Source of the DNA: an uncultured Eubacterium sp.
Lineage (GTDB): Bacteria; Bacillota; Clostridia; Lachnospirales; Lachnospiraceae
Direction: 5' to 3'
DNA length: 64,000 nucleotides
Assembly (NCBI GenBank): GCA_945939115.1
Contig: CAMEVC010000005.1
Location: forward strand, 1 to 64,000
The translations under genes were made by a program, and so were the position numbers. This document shows positions 36,638 through 47,600 of this stretch, in pieces (position 1 is the first letter of the stretch; every line of letters begins with the position of its first letter). The notes under the pieces were generated by a model, which was given only the letters and a program-made list of their open reading frames with translations, ran no database searches and was not told the origin of the DNA.

Positions 36638-37363
36638 TTATAAATTTTTTATCACACTACACAACCCCTTAAATGTATGCTCTCCCGCTTCAACAATTCT
36701 GTCCTCACTAACCCCGCATTCTATAAGCCTTTTGGTGCATGACGGACCAATACTGAACACTCTTATATCACTGAGAATGTCAATCAGCCACTTAATTCTC
36801 TCGCCACTGCTGCCACTTGTAACTGCTATCCCTGACACATCAGCAAATTTACCGCTCTTTGCAGCATTCCCATACTCTGAAAATGTATCTGTGCATTGAT
36901 TTTCATACACAGGAACCTTCACAAAATCCCCATATCCTTCAAATTCTTTTTCCAACGAACCACCAGTCATCTTTGCACACAGATATACAACCTTACCTGT
37001 ACACATTTCCCGAAGCTTCTTCCCAAGTGCCTCTCCTGTTGCAATCTCTGACAGGAGAGGCACTTCAATCCCAGACTGTTCCAGTTTTTTTGCAGTACTT
37101 CCTCCAACTGCAGCCACCTTAGTATCTGCAGCTACCTGACCGGAATTATCCAAAAATCCTGTCACCGCATTTTTACTTGTAAACACAAGCCACTCTGCTC
37201 CCGATATTTTCTCATAAAGATTATCTGTTTTAATTGTATATATTTTCCCTGTTACTATCTCAATGCAGGAAAACCCTTCCTCTGTCAGATAATCTGCAAA
37301 GGAAGGGCTGTTATTATTACTTTTTATACATGTACATATGATTTTACCCTTCAAATGTATCAC
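36638..37363 (-). CDS. hemD: uroporphyrinogen-III synthase
   Basis: 241 residues, HemD/HEM4 fold: two alternating alpha/beta domains with VFTSKNAVTGFLDN and GIAVTSGSSGERIKWLID as the recognisable segments. The family is poorly conserved in sequence, so the call leans on position. It closes hydroxymethylbilane with inversion of ring D. Its ATG overlaps the hemC stop (ATGA-type 4-base overlap). Last gene of hemB-L-A-C-D. Confidence 0.87.
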   Translation of the reverse strand: MIHLKGKIICTCIKSNNNSPSFADYLTEEGFSCIEIVTGKIYTIKTDNLYEKISGAEWLVFTSKNAVTGFLDNSGQVAADTKVAAVGGSTAKKLEQSGIEVPLLSEIATGEALGKKLREMCTGKVVYLCAKMTGGSLEKEFEGYGDFVKVPVYENQCTDTFSEYGNAAKSGKFADVSGIAVTSGSSGERIKWLIDILSDIRVFSIGPSCTKRLIECGVSEDRIVEAGEHTFKGLCSVIKNL

Positions 37364-38247
37364 TCCAATCCCAGCATACGCGCTGCCTCATGACCTACTG
37401 CCTCCGGCTCAGTACCTGTAACCTCAATTCTTAATAGTCTTGTACAATCCTCATTGCCATAAAGGGCTGTCATATGCAAATCACCATTGTCTTTAGTAGT
37501 GCAGTATGCCCCTACCGGCATATGGCATCCCCCTCCTGCTGCCATAAGAAATGTTCTCTCGGCTTTAGCCTCTCTGTCCGAATTATAATCTGACAATGAA
37601 TTAATCTTTTCAAGCAGTTCCTTATCCTCTTCCAGAACTTCGATTGCAAGCACACCCTGTGCCGGTGCAGGAATAACCATTTCAGGGTCAAGATACTGCG
37701 TTATCTCGTTTTCACGGCCAAGTCTTTTCATACCTGCTGCTGCAAGTACTATACCGTCAAGTCTCTGCTCCTCATCATGTAACTTATTTATTCTTGTATC
37801 GACATTTCCTCTGATGGCTGTAAACTGGATATCCTGCCTTATCATGGCAAGCTGGCATGCCCTTCTGAGACTCCCCGTTCCCAGTATTGCACCTGCAGGA
37901 AGCGCCTCAAAGCTGTCCGATGATTTTAATACAAGTACATCCCGGCAATCCTCTCTTTTCCATGCCTTTGCAAAGGTTAAGCCGGCCGGCATCTCCCCCG
38001 GCATATCCTTCATACTGTGTACGGCCATGTTAATTTCCCCGCTGAGAAGCTCCTCCTCAATCTCCCTGACAAACAACCCCTTACTTCCTATAGCCGCAAG
38101 CGGTCTGTCTGTAATCTTATCTCCTGTCGTACTGATAATTACCAGTTCAAATGTATCCTCCGGGAAACTTTCTTCCAGTCTTTTCCTGACATACTCTGAC
38201 TGCGCCAGTGCAAGCTTTGAACCTCTGGTACCAATCTTATAATGCAT
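37360..38247 (-). CDS. hemC: hydroxymethylbilane synthase (porphobilinogen deaminase)
   Basis: 295 residues. IGTRGSKLALAQ at the N-terminus, HSMKDMP, GTGSLRRACQL and the cofactor-binding Cys in AAGGGCHMPVGAYC. It polymerises four porphobilinogens on a dipyrromethane cofactor. AAGGAGGGG lies close upstream of the ATG. Confidence 0.96.
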   Translation of the reverse strand: MHYKIGTRGSKLALAQSEYVRKRLEESFPEDTFELVIISTTGDKITDRPLAAIGSKGLFVREIEEELLSGEINMAVHSMKDMPGEMPAGLTFAKAWKREDCRDVLVLKSSDSFEALPAGAILGTGSLRRACQLAMIRQDIQFTAIRGNVDTRINKLHDEEQRLDGIVLAAAGMKRLGRENEITQYLDPEMVIPAPAQGVLAIEVLEEDKELLEKINSLSDYNSDREAKAERTFLMAAGGGCHMPVGAYCTTKDNGDLHMTALYGNEDCTRLLRIEVTGTEPEAVGHEAARMLGLE

Positions 38248-38262
38248 AGCCCCTCCTTGTTT

Positions 38263-39489
38263 TTACAGTCCAAACAGTCTTTTTACCATTTCTTTATACT
38301 GTTCCTGTTCTTTTACATCCACATTTTTCAATTCAGATATAGGCTCCTTTAACAGCCTATATAGAGATGATTTTAATATTTTCCTGAGTATAACTTTATC
38401 ATGGTCGCTTAAATCCATCTTGTTCTCCAGATAATTATAGCTGTCCTCAACTATCTCATCACATCTTTTTCCAAGAGATTCTATAGTCGAGTCCATGCGG
38501 CTTGAGGCGAGCCATCTGTTTGTATCTCCAAGATACTCATCAATAATTCCCTGGCTCTCTTCAAGCAAATGTTTTCTTTCAAGCTGGTTTTTCTTAACAA
38601 TTTCACCTATGTAATCCAGATTAATAAGCCGAATACCGGGAAGATTGGCTGCTGAACTCTCGATATCTCTTGGGGCAGCAAGATCAAGTAATACCTTGCC
38701 TGTTGTTCCTGCCAGTTCATCACATTTTATAACAAGATGCGGCGATGATGTCGCCGATACAACTATATCGTTAGTCTTAAGTGCTTCCTTCTTCTTCTCA
38801 TATGAGATGACTTCAATATCCGGAAATCTTTCCAGCAAATCTCTCGCATGCTGATATGTCCTTGAACATACTGTCACGCTCGCTTTGTATTCAATAAGAT
38901 AACAGACTGCCAATACTGCTGTTTTACCGCTTCCGATTACAAGTGCTTTTTTCCCTTTAATCCCACACAATCTGTCAACTTCCTGAATTCCCGCATAGCA
39001 GACAGAGACAGGATGTTCGCTTACTTTATATTCAGTCTTTATCTTCTTGGCACAACTTACAGCCTCGCGGACTATGTAATTTAACTCTTTGCCACTATAT
39101 CCCATTGTTCTCGAAAAATCTGCTGCGTCCTTTAGCTGTCCAAGTATCTGGTCTTCTCCAAGAATCATGCTCTCATGTCCTGCAGCAATTCTAAACAAAT
39201 ATTCCAGCGCTTCATCACCGCATTTTACGCCCAAAAGAGTATTCTCATCATCCGCCGTCAGTCCAAATTTCTGCATATATAATGCTTTCATCTTACCAAG
39301 CTTATCTTCTTCCTCATACAGAAAGAAAACCTCACATCTGTTGCAGGTTGAAAGACACAATATCTGGTCAACACCTGCCTTTGAAGCATTCTGCATAAAA
39401 TCTGCTTTGGAACTGTCTGTAAACACAATCTTATCCCTCACAGCCAAATCCGCATTTTTATAATTAATACCTACATATCCCAGTTTCAT
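38263..39489 (-). CDS. hemA: glutamyl-tRNA reductase
   Basis: 408 residues. Catalytic Cys in CLSTCNRCEVFF, GHESMILGEDQILGQ, and NADPH-binding VIGSGKTAVLAVCYL; the C-terminal dimerisation helix follows about residue 310. First enzyme of the C5 route, reducing Glu-tRNA to glutamate-1-semialdehyde. The C-terminal region is basic and may contribute to regulated stability, as in other HemA proteins. Confidence 0.95.
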   Translation of the reverse strand: MKLGYVGINYKNADLAVRDKIVFTDSSKADFMQNASKAGVDQILCLSTCNRCEVFFLYEEEDKLGKMKALYMQKFGLTADDENTLLGVKCGDEALEYLFRIAAGHESMILGEDQILGQLKDAADFSRTMGYSGKELNYIVREAVSCAKKIKTEYKVSEHPVSVCYAGIQEVDRLCGIKGKKALVIGSGKTAVLAVCYLIEYKASVTVCSRTYQHARDLLERFPDIEVISYEKKKEALKTNDIVVSATSSPHLVIKCDELAGTTGKVLLDLAAPRDIESSAANLPGIRLINLDYIGEIVKKNQLERKHLLEESQGIIDEYLGDTNRWLASSRMDSTIESLGKRCDEIVEDSYNYLENKMDLSDHDKVILRKILKSSLYRLLKEPISELKNVDVKEQEQYKEMVKRLFGL

Positions 39490-39569
39490 TTTAACTAGTT
39501 CTCCTTCATACTGTCTCCAAATCCTTTAATGATCTTTTTTCGGTCTGACACAATCAATGAAAGTTGATG

Positions 39570-40847
39570 TTATTTTTTTAGAAAATACCCCTTGATTACC
39601 TCAATAGTTTTATTTACATCCTCATTAGAATGTGCATCTGACATGAACATTGCCTCAAACTGCGAAGGTGCAACATATATGCCGTTATCCAGCATATAAC
39701 CGAAATACCCGGCATACTCTGCTGTATCAGATTTCACCGCACTATCATAATCCGTCACTTCATCAGGGGTAAAGAATATACTCATAAGCGAGCCAATCTG
39801 GTTGACCGATACCTTTCCGGCACCGATTTCTCTCACACTGTCAGCAATCCTTCTGGTCTTACATTCAAGTCTTTCATATATATCCTGATTATCCCGAAGT
39901 ATCCGAAGCGTCTCAAGTCCTGCCGCTGTAGCAATAGGATTGCCTGAAAGGGTTCCTGCCTGATATACAGGTCCATCAGGGCTTACCATACGCATTATAT
40001 CAGCCTTTCCACCATAGGCTCCCACCGGCATTCCGCCTCCCACAATCTTTCCAAGTGTTGTAAGGTCCGGTTCTATGCCATAATACTGCTGTGCTCCACC
40101 AATTGAGAGCCTGAATCCTGTTATTACCTCGTCAAATATAAGGAGACTGTTATTTTCTTTTGTTATATCCCTTAAAAACTCAAGAAATCCCAGCTTTGGA
40201 AGTACTACTCCCATATTGGCAGCAACAGGTTCAACAATAACTGCTGCAATCTCGCCCTTGTTATTATCAAAAAGATTCTTAACAGATTCACAATCGTTAT
40301 ATTCTGCAACTAACGTATTTTTCGTATAATCTGCCGGAACCCCCGCACTGTCAGGTACTGATGTCGTAAGCGCCGCAGAGCCGGCTTTTACAAGCAGTCC
40401 GTCAGAATGTCCGTGATAACAGCCCCTGAACTTAATTATTTTATCTCTTCCTGTGTATCCCCTTGCAACTCTTATGGCACTCATGACTGCCTCTGTACCT
40501 GAACTTACAAGACGGTTTACCTCCATGGTTGGCACAAGCTCACTAATAAGCTCAGCCATCTCAACCTCTCTCTTTGTCGGTGCGCCATATGTAAGACCTG
40601 CCTCAGCGGCTTCTTTAACCTTCGCTATCACACGGTCATGGGCATGACCTAATATACCCGGTCCCCAGGAACACACATAATCAATCATTTCATTGCCGTC
40701 CACATCAGTGATTCTGTCACCCTTTGCAGAGGCTATAAACCTTGGCACTCTGCCAACCGCCTTATATGCTCTTACAGGGCTGTTGACACCGCCCGGTATA
40801 TGCTTTACAGCTCTTTCGTAAAGAACTTCAGACATCTCTTCCTGCAT
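39570..40847 (-). CDS. hemL: glutamate-1-semialdehyde 2,1-aminomutase
   Basis: 425 residues. IPGGVNSPVRAYKAVG at the N-terminus, FRGCYHGHSDGLLVKAGS, and PLP lysine in TTLGKIVGGGMPVGAYGG. Isomerises GSA to 5-aminolevulinate. Start ATG at 40845-40847 with AGAGGG 5 nt ahead. An 80-base spacer separates it from hemA. Confidence 0.96.
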   Translation of the reverse strand: MQEEMSEVLYERAVKHIPGGVNSPVRAYKAVGRVPRFIASAKGDRITDVDGNEMIDYVCSWGPGILGHAHDRVIAKVKEAAEAGLTYGAPTKREVEMAELISELVPTMEVNRLVSSGTEAVMSAIRVARGYTGRDKIIKFRGCYHGHSDGLLVKAGSAALTTSVPDSAGVPADYTKNTLVAEYNDCESVKNLFDNNKGEIAAVIVEPVAANMGVVLPKLGFLEFLRDITKENNSLLIFDEVITGFRLSIGGAQQYYGIEPDLTTLGKIVGGGMPVGAYGGKADIMRMVSPDGPVYQAGTLSGNPIATAAGLETLRILRDNQDIYERLECKTRRIADSVREIGAGKVSVNQIGSLMSIFFTPDEVTDYDSAVKSDTAEYAGYFGYMLDNGIYVAPSQFEAMFMSDAHSNEDVNKTIEVIKGYFLKK

Positions 40848-40871
40848 AACAATCCCTCTTTTCATCTAAAT

Positions 40872-41831
40872 TCACGCAAGCCATTTAGCCACATCTATCG
40901 CATGATATGTAATTATCATCTTTGCTCCGGCTCTCTTAAATCCCACCATATTCTCCATAACTATTTTCTTTTCATCAATCCATCCATTCATTGCGGCAGC
41001 TTTTACCATTGCATACTCACCGCTTACATTATAAGCAACAATCGGAACATTAAAATTCATGGAAATCTCTTTCATGACATCCATATATCCGAGAGCCGGT
41101 TTTGCAATAATCATATCAGCTCCCTCAAGCAAATCTTCTTCTACCTCTCTTAAAGCCTCATTTCCGTTAGCCGGGTCCATCTGATAAGTCTTTCTGTCAC
41201 CAAATCCCGGTGCTGAATGAGCTGCATCCCTGAAAGGTCCATAGTATCCTGATGCAAATTTAGCGCTGTATGAACATATTGGCGTATTCACAAATCCAGC
41301 CTCATCCAGTGCATTTCTTATTGCCTCAACCCTCTTATCCATCATATCGCTTGGCGCAATTATGTCAGCTCCAGCCTTTGTATATGCAACCGAGGCTTTT
41401 GCAAGAAGCGGCAGCGTCTCATCATTAAGAATAACACCGTCCTTAACAAGTCCACAGTGTCCATGGGAAGTGTACTCACACAGGCACACATCAGCCATAA
41501 TAGCAAGTTCCGGAAACTTATTCTTAATAAGTCTGATTGCCCTGCACACAACTCCCTCCTCATCATATGCCTCACTTCCAACCTCGTCCTTATGAACCGG
41601 AATACCAAAAAGCAGAACAGCCCTGATACCCACATTTACCGCCCTCTCTATCTCCTCAAGGACATGGTCAAGTGAATACTGGCAGATTCCCGGCATTGAA
41701 GGAACCTCCTGTATCACATCATTTTCTTCAGTAACAAATACCGGATATATAAGTTCATCAACTCTGACATGATTTTCTCTCACCATGTCCCTCAAAGTCG
41801 CATTCATGCGAAGTCTTCTGGTTCTGTCCAT
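40872..41831 (-). CDS. hemB: porphobilinogen synthase (ALA dehydratase)
   Basis: 319 residues. Metal-site segment DVCLCEYTSHGHCG (Cys ligands, zinc type), YGPFRDAAHSAPGFGDRKTYQMDPAN and the Schiff-base Lys in IIAKPALGYMDV. Condenses two ALA into porphobilinogen. Start ATG 41829-41831 with AAAGGAAAG upstream. First gene of the hem cluster, immediately after the ABC transporter gene; a separate promoter was not recognised in the 72-base gap. Confidence 0.96.
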   Translation of the reverse strand: MDRTRRLRMNATLRDMVRENHVRVDELIYPVFVTEENDVIQEVPSMPGICQYSLDHVLEEIERAVNVGIRAVLLFGIPVHKDEVGSEAYDEEGVVCRAIRLIKNKFPELAIMADVCLCEYTSHGHCGLVKDGVILNDETLPLLAKASVAYTKAGADIIAPSDMMDKRVEAIRNALDEAGFVNTPICSYSAKFASGYYGPFRDAAHSAPGFGDRKTYQMDPANGNEALREVEEDLLEGADMIIAKPALGYMDVMKEISMNFNVPIVAYNVSGEYAMVKAAAMNGWIDEKKIVMENMVGFKRAGAKMIITYHAIDVAKWLA

Positions 41832-41903
41832 AACATTCACTTTCCTTTCATCCAATTCTTAACCTGTCTTACCACTGGGAATATACATTTTCAATAAATG
41901 TGC

Positions 41904-43637
41904 TTACTTCTGATGGATTTTAACCATCCTTGCATACTCACCATCAAGCTTCATCAGTTCCTCGTGGGTGCCCCGCTCCTTTATTCCCTCATTGGTAAGC
42001 ATAAATATCTCTTCTGCATTTTCTATTGTCGTTAATCTGTGTGCTATAACAAATGTAGTTCTGTTCTTAGCAAGCTTTTCTAAGGATTCCTGCACTATCT
42101 GCTCACTCTCATTGTCAAGTGCTGATGTTGCCTCATCAAATATGAGTACAGGCGGATTTTTAAGAAAAACCCTCGCTATAGATAATCTCTGCTTCTGTCC
42201 ACCGGAGAGTTTAACACCTCTCTGGCCTATATCAGTGTCATATCCATTTTCAAAACCCATTATGAAATCATGGGCATTGGCAAGCTTTGCCGCCGCAATA
42301 ACTTCCTCGTCTGTGGCATCGGGTTTTCCGTATCTGATATTCTCCTTTATGCTCCCCATAAACAGATATACATCCTGCTGTACAACTCCAATATGGTCTC
42401 TCAGACTTTTAAGTGTCACATCCCTGATATCAGTTCCGTCAATTCTTATGGTTCCTCCCGTAGCCTCATAAAACCTTGGAATAAGTGAACACAGCGTTGT
42501 TTTTCCGACACCTGATGGTCCCACAAGAGCAACATATTCACCTGGAGTCACCGAAAAATCAATACCTGAAAGTACCTCATCACTTCCGTCCCTGTATTTG
42601 AAAGACACATTTTCAAATGTAATGGCTCCCTTAACGTCAGTAAGTTCCTTTGCATCCGGCTTTTCTTTTATATCAGGCTCCACAGAAAGAATTTCTAAGA
42701 ATCTTTCATATCCTGAATATCCATTCTGGAACTGCTCTGTAAAATCAATAAGCACCTTTACCGGCTCAGTGAATATATTGATATACAGTAAGAAAGTCAC
42801 AAAATCTGTGATATTTACCCAGCCCTGTGCTATTCCGATGCCGCCTGCCGCAATTACTATTACATTTATCATAGTAGTGAATGCCGTAAGACCCGCATTA
42901 TACATTCCCATATAATGATAGCTGTCCCTCTTGGCTTCAAGAAACAGGTCGTTACCCTTCTTAAACTTCTCACGCTCAATATCTTCATTGGCAAAAGATT
43001 TAACAACTCTGATTCCTGACAGATTGTCCTCAATCTGGGCATTTATCTCACCTATACGAATCCTGTTTCTCTTAAACGCTCTCTTCATTCTCTTGTTGAG
43101 AATGTAGGCAAACACCAGCATAAAAGGTATAAGCACAAATGCAGCAATTGTTAGTTTCCAGTCTATTGAGCTTAGAATACACAGCGCACCAATTATTTTA
43201 ATAAGAGATATAGTTATATTCTCCGGACCGTGATGTAAAAGCTCTGATATATCGAATAAATCAGATGTTATTCTTGACAATAGCTGGCCCACCTTCTGGT
43301 CATCATAGAAGGAATAAGAAAGCTTCTGGTAATGCCCGAATATCTCAGCTCTCATATCGTACTCTATCTTAGCTCCCATCACATGTCCATAATTAGATAT
43401 ATAATAATTGCATCCCCACTGTATCAGTACCAGTGCAACTAAAATAACAACCACGGTAATTATTTTGCTTAAGGCCTCATCAGCCGGCATATATGCGACC
43501 TTTGAAGTAATAAATCGCACCACAAGTGGAATCACAAGCGCCACCGCAGCAGACATCATAGCAAATACCATATCTGTTATAAATGTACCAAGATAAGGTT
43601 TGTAATATCTGGCAAGTTTTTTTAAATTCTGTCTCAT
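41904..43637 (-). CDS. ABC exporter, fused membrane and ATPase domains
   Basis: 577 residues. Six transmembrane helices (about 15-310) of the type I exporter fold, then the nucleotide-binding domain: Walker A GPSGVGKTT, signature LSGGQKQR, Walker B VLIFDEATSALD, H-loop AHRLTT. It would act as a homodimer, since there is no second half-transporter gene beside it. MsbA/LmrA-like; could export lipids, peptides or drugs. ATG with AAGGAGAG upstream. Confidence 0.94.
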   Translation of the reverse strand: MRQNLKKLARYYKPYLGTFITDMVFAMMSAAVALVIPLVVRFITSKVAYMPADEALSKIITVVVILVALVLIQWGCNYYISNYGHVMGAKIEYDMRAEIFGHYQKLSYSFYDDQKVGQLLSRITSDLFDISELLHHGPENITISLIKIIGALCILSSIDWKLTIAAFVLIPFMLVFAYILNKRMKRAFKRNRIRIGEINAQIEDNLSGIRVVKSFANEDIEREKFKKGNDLFLEAKRDSYHYMGMYNAGLTAFTTMINVIVIAAGGIGIAQGWVNITDFVTFLLYINIFTEPVKVLIDFTEQFQNGYSGYERFLEILSVEPDIKEKPDAKELTDVKGAITFENVSFKYRDGSDEVLSGIDFSVTPGEYVALVGPSGVGKTTLCSLIPRFYEATGGTIRIDGTDIRDVTLKSLRDHIGVVQQDVYLFMGSIKENIRYGKPDATDEEVIAAAKLANAHDFIMGFENGYDTDIGQRGVKLSGGQKQRLSIARVFLKNPPVLIFDEATSALDNESEQIVQESLEKLAKNRTTFVIAHRLTTIENAEEIFMLTNEGIKERGTHEELMKLDGEYARMVKIHQK

Positions 43638-43717
43638 GTCTCTCTCCTTATACTAACCCTTCAATGCAAAAGCTGTAATGTATCTATATAGTCCGTCACT
43701 GCTCATTGCGAATACAC

Positions 43718-43723
43718 ATTATA
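43718..43723 (-). promoter_or_regulatory. candidate extended -10 for the ABC exporter
   Basis: TATAAT preceded by TGC on the minus strand; the -35 17 nt upstream (TTTTTA) is weak, as is usual for extended -10 promoters. It starts just beyond the terminator of the preceding gene. Confidence 0.42.
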
Positions 43724-43740
43724 GCACAATCGCGCAAACC

Positions 43741-43776
43741 TAAAAAGAGTCTGACATAAGTCAGACCCTCTTTAAT
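43741..43776 (-). terminator. terminator after the Pr6Pr-like gene
   Basis: AAAGAG-TCTGAC pairs with GTCAGA-CCTCTTT around an ATAA loop (about 43745-43773); minus strand continues TTTTTAGG. Confidence 0.78.
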
Positions 43777-43783
43777 CATATAA

Positions 43784-44494
43784 TTATTTATCTTTTCTTC
43801 CTGCTCCATTAATTGCCAGATACAACAGTCCAATGCCGATAAATAAAAGCAAAAGCACAACTATCATATATGCAACACCAATTCCCATAGAATAGGTTCC
43901 CATGGTAGAAAGATTCCATCCAAACCAGCCTGTTACCGCATTGTAATTAAGGAAGTTATACGGTGCGCACATACCACCATCCCATCTCATCCCGGCAGCC
44001 GCCAGTATATATACGAATGCCACATAACACAACGGCGGAATAACTGCATATATTGCATATATCTTCCTGACATTAAACCCTTTGTCAAAAAGAAGAAAAT
44101 CAATTATAGCCAGCACCGGACCCACAAAATGAACACCAAGGCTTCCGGCACCATTATTCATATATGCACCGATAAAACCATCCTTAGAGGTTGGTGCAAG
44201 AATAACAAGATACACCAAAAAAGTAAGTGTTATCGAAAGTGTCATAAGAAACTTAATTATATACAAAGTGTTATTCTTATAATTCTTTCCCGTGGCAAGT
44301 AAAATTATATCCATAACAAGAAATACCGCCAGAATTATATCAATCGCCACATTAGACAATGTTGTAAAAAAAGTAAATGACTTTAAACTGTCTATCATAA
44401 GACACAACCCATAAACAGATGCTATTAGCGATATCGTTTTCAAAATAATACTGATAACTAAATGTGTTTTGTTAAATTCAACTTTAGTACTCAA
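43784..44494 (-). CDS. Pr6Pr/FAR-17a-like integral membrane protein
   Basis: 236 residues with six to seven transmembrane helices and short loops. The FTFFTTLSNVAID stretch after helix 2, HFVGPVLAIIDFLLFD, and the GWFGWNLSTMG loop fit the Pr6Pr/AIG1-type family of unknown bacterial function. TTG start with GGAGG 6 nt upstream. Single-gene unit, closed by its own terminator. Confidence 0.65.
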   Translation of the reverse strand: MSTKVEFNKTHLVISIILKTISLIASVYGLCLMIDSLKSFTFFTTLSNVAIDIILAVFLVMDIILLATGKNYKNNTLYIIKFLMTLSITLTFLVYLVILAPTSKDGFIGAYMNNGAGSLGVHFVGPVLAIIDFLLFDKGFNVRKIYAIYAVIPPLCYVAFVYILAAAGMRWDGGMCAPYNFLNYNAVTGWFGWNLSTMGTYSMGIGVAYMIVVLLLLFIGIGLLYLAINGAGRKDK

Positions 44495-44597
44495 TTCTTT
44501 CCTCCAATTGTTTTGATTCTCAAATTATAGTACAGAATCACGTAATTTTCAAGATTTCAAATACACAATTAAAGCCACAACTTCAAACCACCTTATA

Positions 44598-44632
44598 AAA
44601 AACTCCCCAAGGATATAACCCCTTGGGGAGCG
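44598..44632 (-). terminator. terminator after nifJ
   Basis: 10-bp perfect stem CTCCCCAAGG (44603-44612) / CCTTGGGGAG (44621-44630), then TTTTTTATAAGG on the minus strand. Confidence 0.92.
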
Positions 44633-44662
44633 ACGTTCAACCACTTATATAAAGCAGTTTAA

Positions 44663-47600
44663 TTATTCATAAAGCTTTACAAGCTTTTCAAGATGCTCAT
44701 ATCTAGCCTTAGCTACTTCCTCAGACTCAGCAAAGAGCTTCTCTGCTCTCTCTGGGAATGGCTTAATAAGTCTTGTATAACGAGCCTCATTATTAAGGAA
44801 TTCCTGATATGATCCATCACCAGCCTTAGATGTAAGTGTGAATGGATTCTTTCCTTCAGCCTTAAGAGCCGGATTATATGAGAACAGATTCCAGTAACCA
44901 GACTTAACAGCCTTCTTCATCTCATCCTGGCAGTGGTTCATACCACCCTTAGCGATACCGTGAAGTTCGCAAGGAGCATAACCAATGATAAGAGATGGTC
45001 CTGGATAAGCCTCAGCCTCCTGAATAACCTTAACAGCCTGAGCTGGGTTAGCTCCAAGAGCAATCTGTGCTACATATACATAACCATATGTCATAGCAAT
45101 CTCTGAAAGGCTCTTCTTACCGATTTCCTTACCGGCAGCAGCGAACTGACATACCTCACCAATGTTAGAAGCCTTAGATGCCTGTCCACCTGTATTAGAA
45201 TACATCTCTGTATCGAATACAAATACATTTACATTCTCGCCTGAAGCAAGTACATGGTCAAGACCACCGAAACCAATATCGTAAGCCCATCCATCACCAC
45301 CGAAGATCCATACAGACTTCTTAGCAAGATAATCCTTCTTAGAAAGTACTTCTGAAGCAACTGGATATCCGTCAGCAGCAGCCTTCTCTAACTCTGCAAT
45401 AAGAGCATCTGTTGCTGGTGTGTTAGCCTTAGTATCATCCTTAGTCTCAAGGAACTTAGCAGCTGCAGCCTTGAACTCATCTGTAGACTTCTCTGATGCT
45501 GCCATCTCCTCAACCTTAACAATAAGCTGATCTCTTATAGTCTTCTGTCCTAAGTACATACCGAAACCATGCTCAGCATTATCCTCAAAAAGTGAGTTAG
45601 ACCAAGCTGGTCCCTTCTTAGAATCCTTATTAACTGTATATGGTGATGTAGCAGCCGGACCACCCCAGATTGAAGAACAACCTGTTGCATTAGAGATATA
45701 CATCTGCTCACCAAATAACTGTGTAACTAATCTTGCATATGATGTCTCTGCACAACCTGCACATGATCCTGAGAATTCAAGAAGTGGCTGGTTATACTGT
45801 GATCCAATAGGACCGTTAACTAATGCAGGAGTAATCTCTTTCTTTCCTACATTCTCTACTAAATAGTTGAATACTGGCTGCTCTGCTGCCTGAGATTCCT
45901 GTGGAACCATCTTGATAGCCTCTCCAGCCTTTGGACATACTGTTACACACTCTCCGCATCCCATACAATCTAATGGAGATACAGACATTGTATACTTCAT
46001 TGTCTTATCAATAGCATGCTTAGAATCAGCAAGCTTGATATTAGAAGGTGCTGCATTAACCTCTTCTGTTGAAAGAATAAATGGACGGATTGTAGCATGT
46101 GAACATACAAATGCACAACTGTTACACTGTACGCAGGCTGTTGGATCCCATTCAGGAACCATAACTGCTGTTCCTCTCTTCTCATATGCAGAAGCACCTG
46201 TCTCAAACTGACCATCAGCAATATCCTTAAATGCAGATACAGGAAGGCTGTCGCCATCCATTAAGCCGATTGGATCAAGAAGTTCATTAACCATCTTAAC
46301 TGTTGCAGGACGTCCTGTTCTCTCTACAGGCTTCTTGTCGTCTGTAGCTGTTGCCCAGTCTGCTGGAACTTCAACCTTATGTACAGCATCAACACCGGCA
46401 TCAATAGCCTTATAGTTCATCTCTACAACTGCATCACCCTTCTTAGAGTAAGACTTCTTAGCTGCCTGCTTCATGTAATCAACAGCCTCATCGATAGGCA
46501 TTACATTAGCAAGCTTAAAGAATGCTGACTGAAGGATTGTATTGGTTCTCTTACCCATACCAATCTCAATAGCCTTGTCAATAGCATTGATTGTATAGAG
46601 CTGGATATTATTCTTAGCAATATACTGCTTAGCCTCTGCTGGCATATGCTGGTTAAGTTCTTCGTCTGACCACTGACAGTTAATCATAAAGATTCCGCCC
46701 GGCTTAACATCCTGAACCATCTTATAACCCTTTATAACATATGATGGGTTATGGCATGCAACAAAGTCTGCCTGATTGATATAATATGGACTCTTAATAG
46801 GGTTATCACCAAATCTTAAATGTGAAATAGTGATACCACCTGTCTTCTTAGAGTCATACTGGAAGTATGCCTGAATATACTTATCTGTATGGTCACCAAT
46901 AATCTTAGTAGAGTTCTTGTTAGCACCTACTGTACCATCTCCACCGAGACCCCAGAACTTACACTCAACTGTACCAGGAGCTGATGTAATTGGAGCTGGC
47001 TTAACTTCTGGTAAGCTTAAGTTAGTAACATCATCAACGATACCGATTGTAAATCTTGACTTAGGCTCATCCTTCTCAAGTTCCTTATAAATAGCAAATA
47101 CTGATGAAGGTGGTGTATCCTTAGAACCAAGACCATATCTGCCACCTACTAATACGATGTCGTTAAGTCCGGCTTCTCTAAGAGTAGCTGCAACATCAAG
47201 GTAAAGTGGCTCACCAAGAGAACCCGGCTCCTTAGTTCTGTCAAGAACTGCAATCTTCTTAACTGTCTTAGGAATAACCTTAAGAAGATGCTTAGAAGAC
47301 CATGGACGGTAAAGTCTTACCTTAATAAGACCAACCTTCTCTCCCTTAGCTGTAAGATAATCAATAACTTCCTCTGCCACATCATTGATAGAACCCATAG
47401 CAACAATAACTCTGTCTGCATCCGGAGCTCCATAGTAGTTAAAGAGGTCATAGTTAGTTCCAAGCTTTTCATTAACCTTGTTCATATACTTCTCAACAAC
47501 TTCTGGAAGTGCATCATAAACAGGGTTACATGCTTCACGATGCTGGAAGAAAATATCTCCATTCTCATGTGAACCACGCATTACAGGCTTGTTAGGATTA

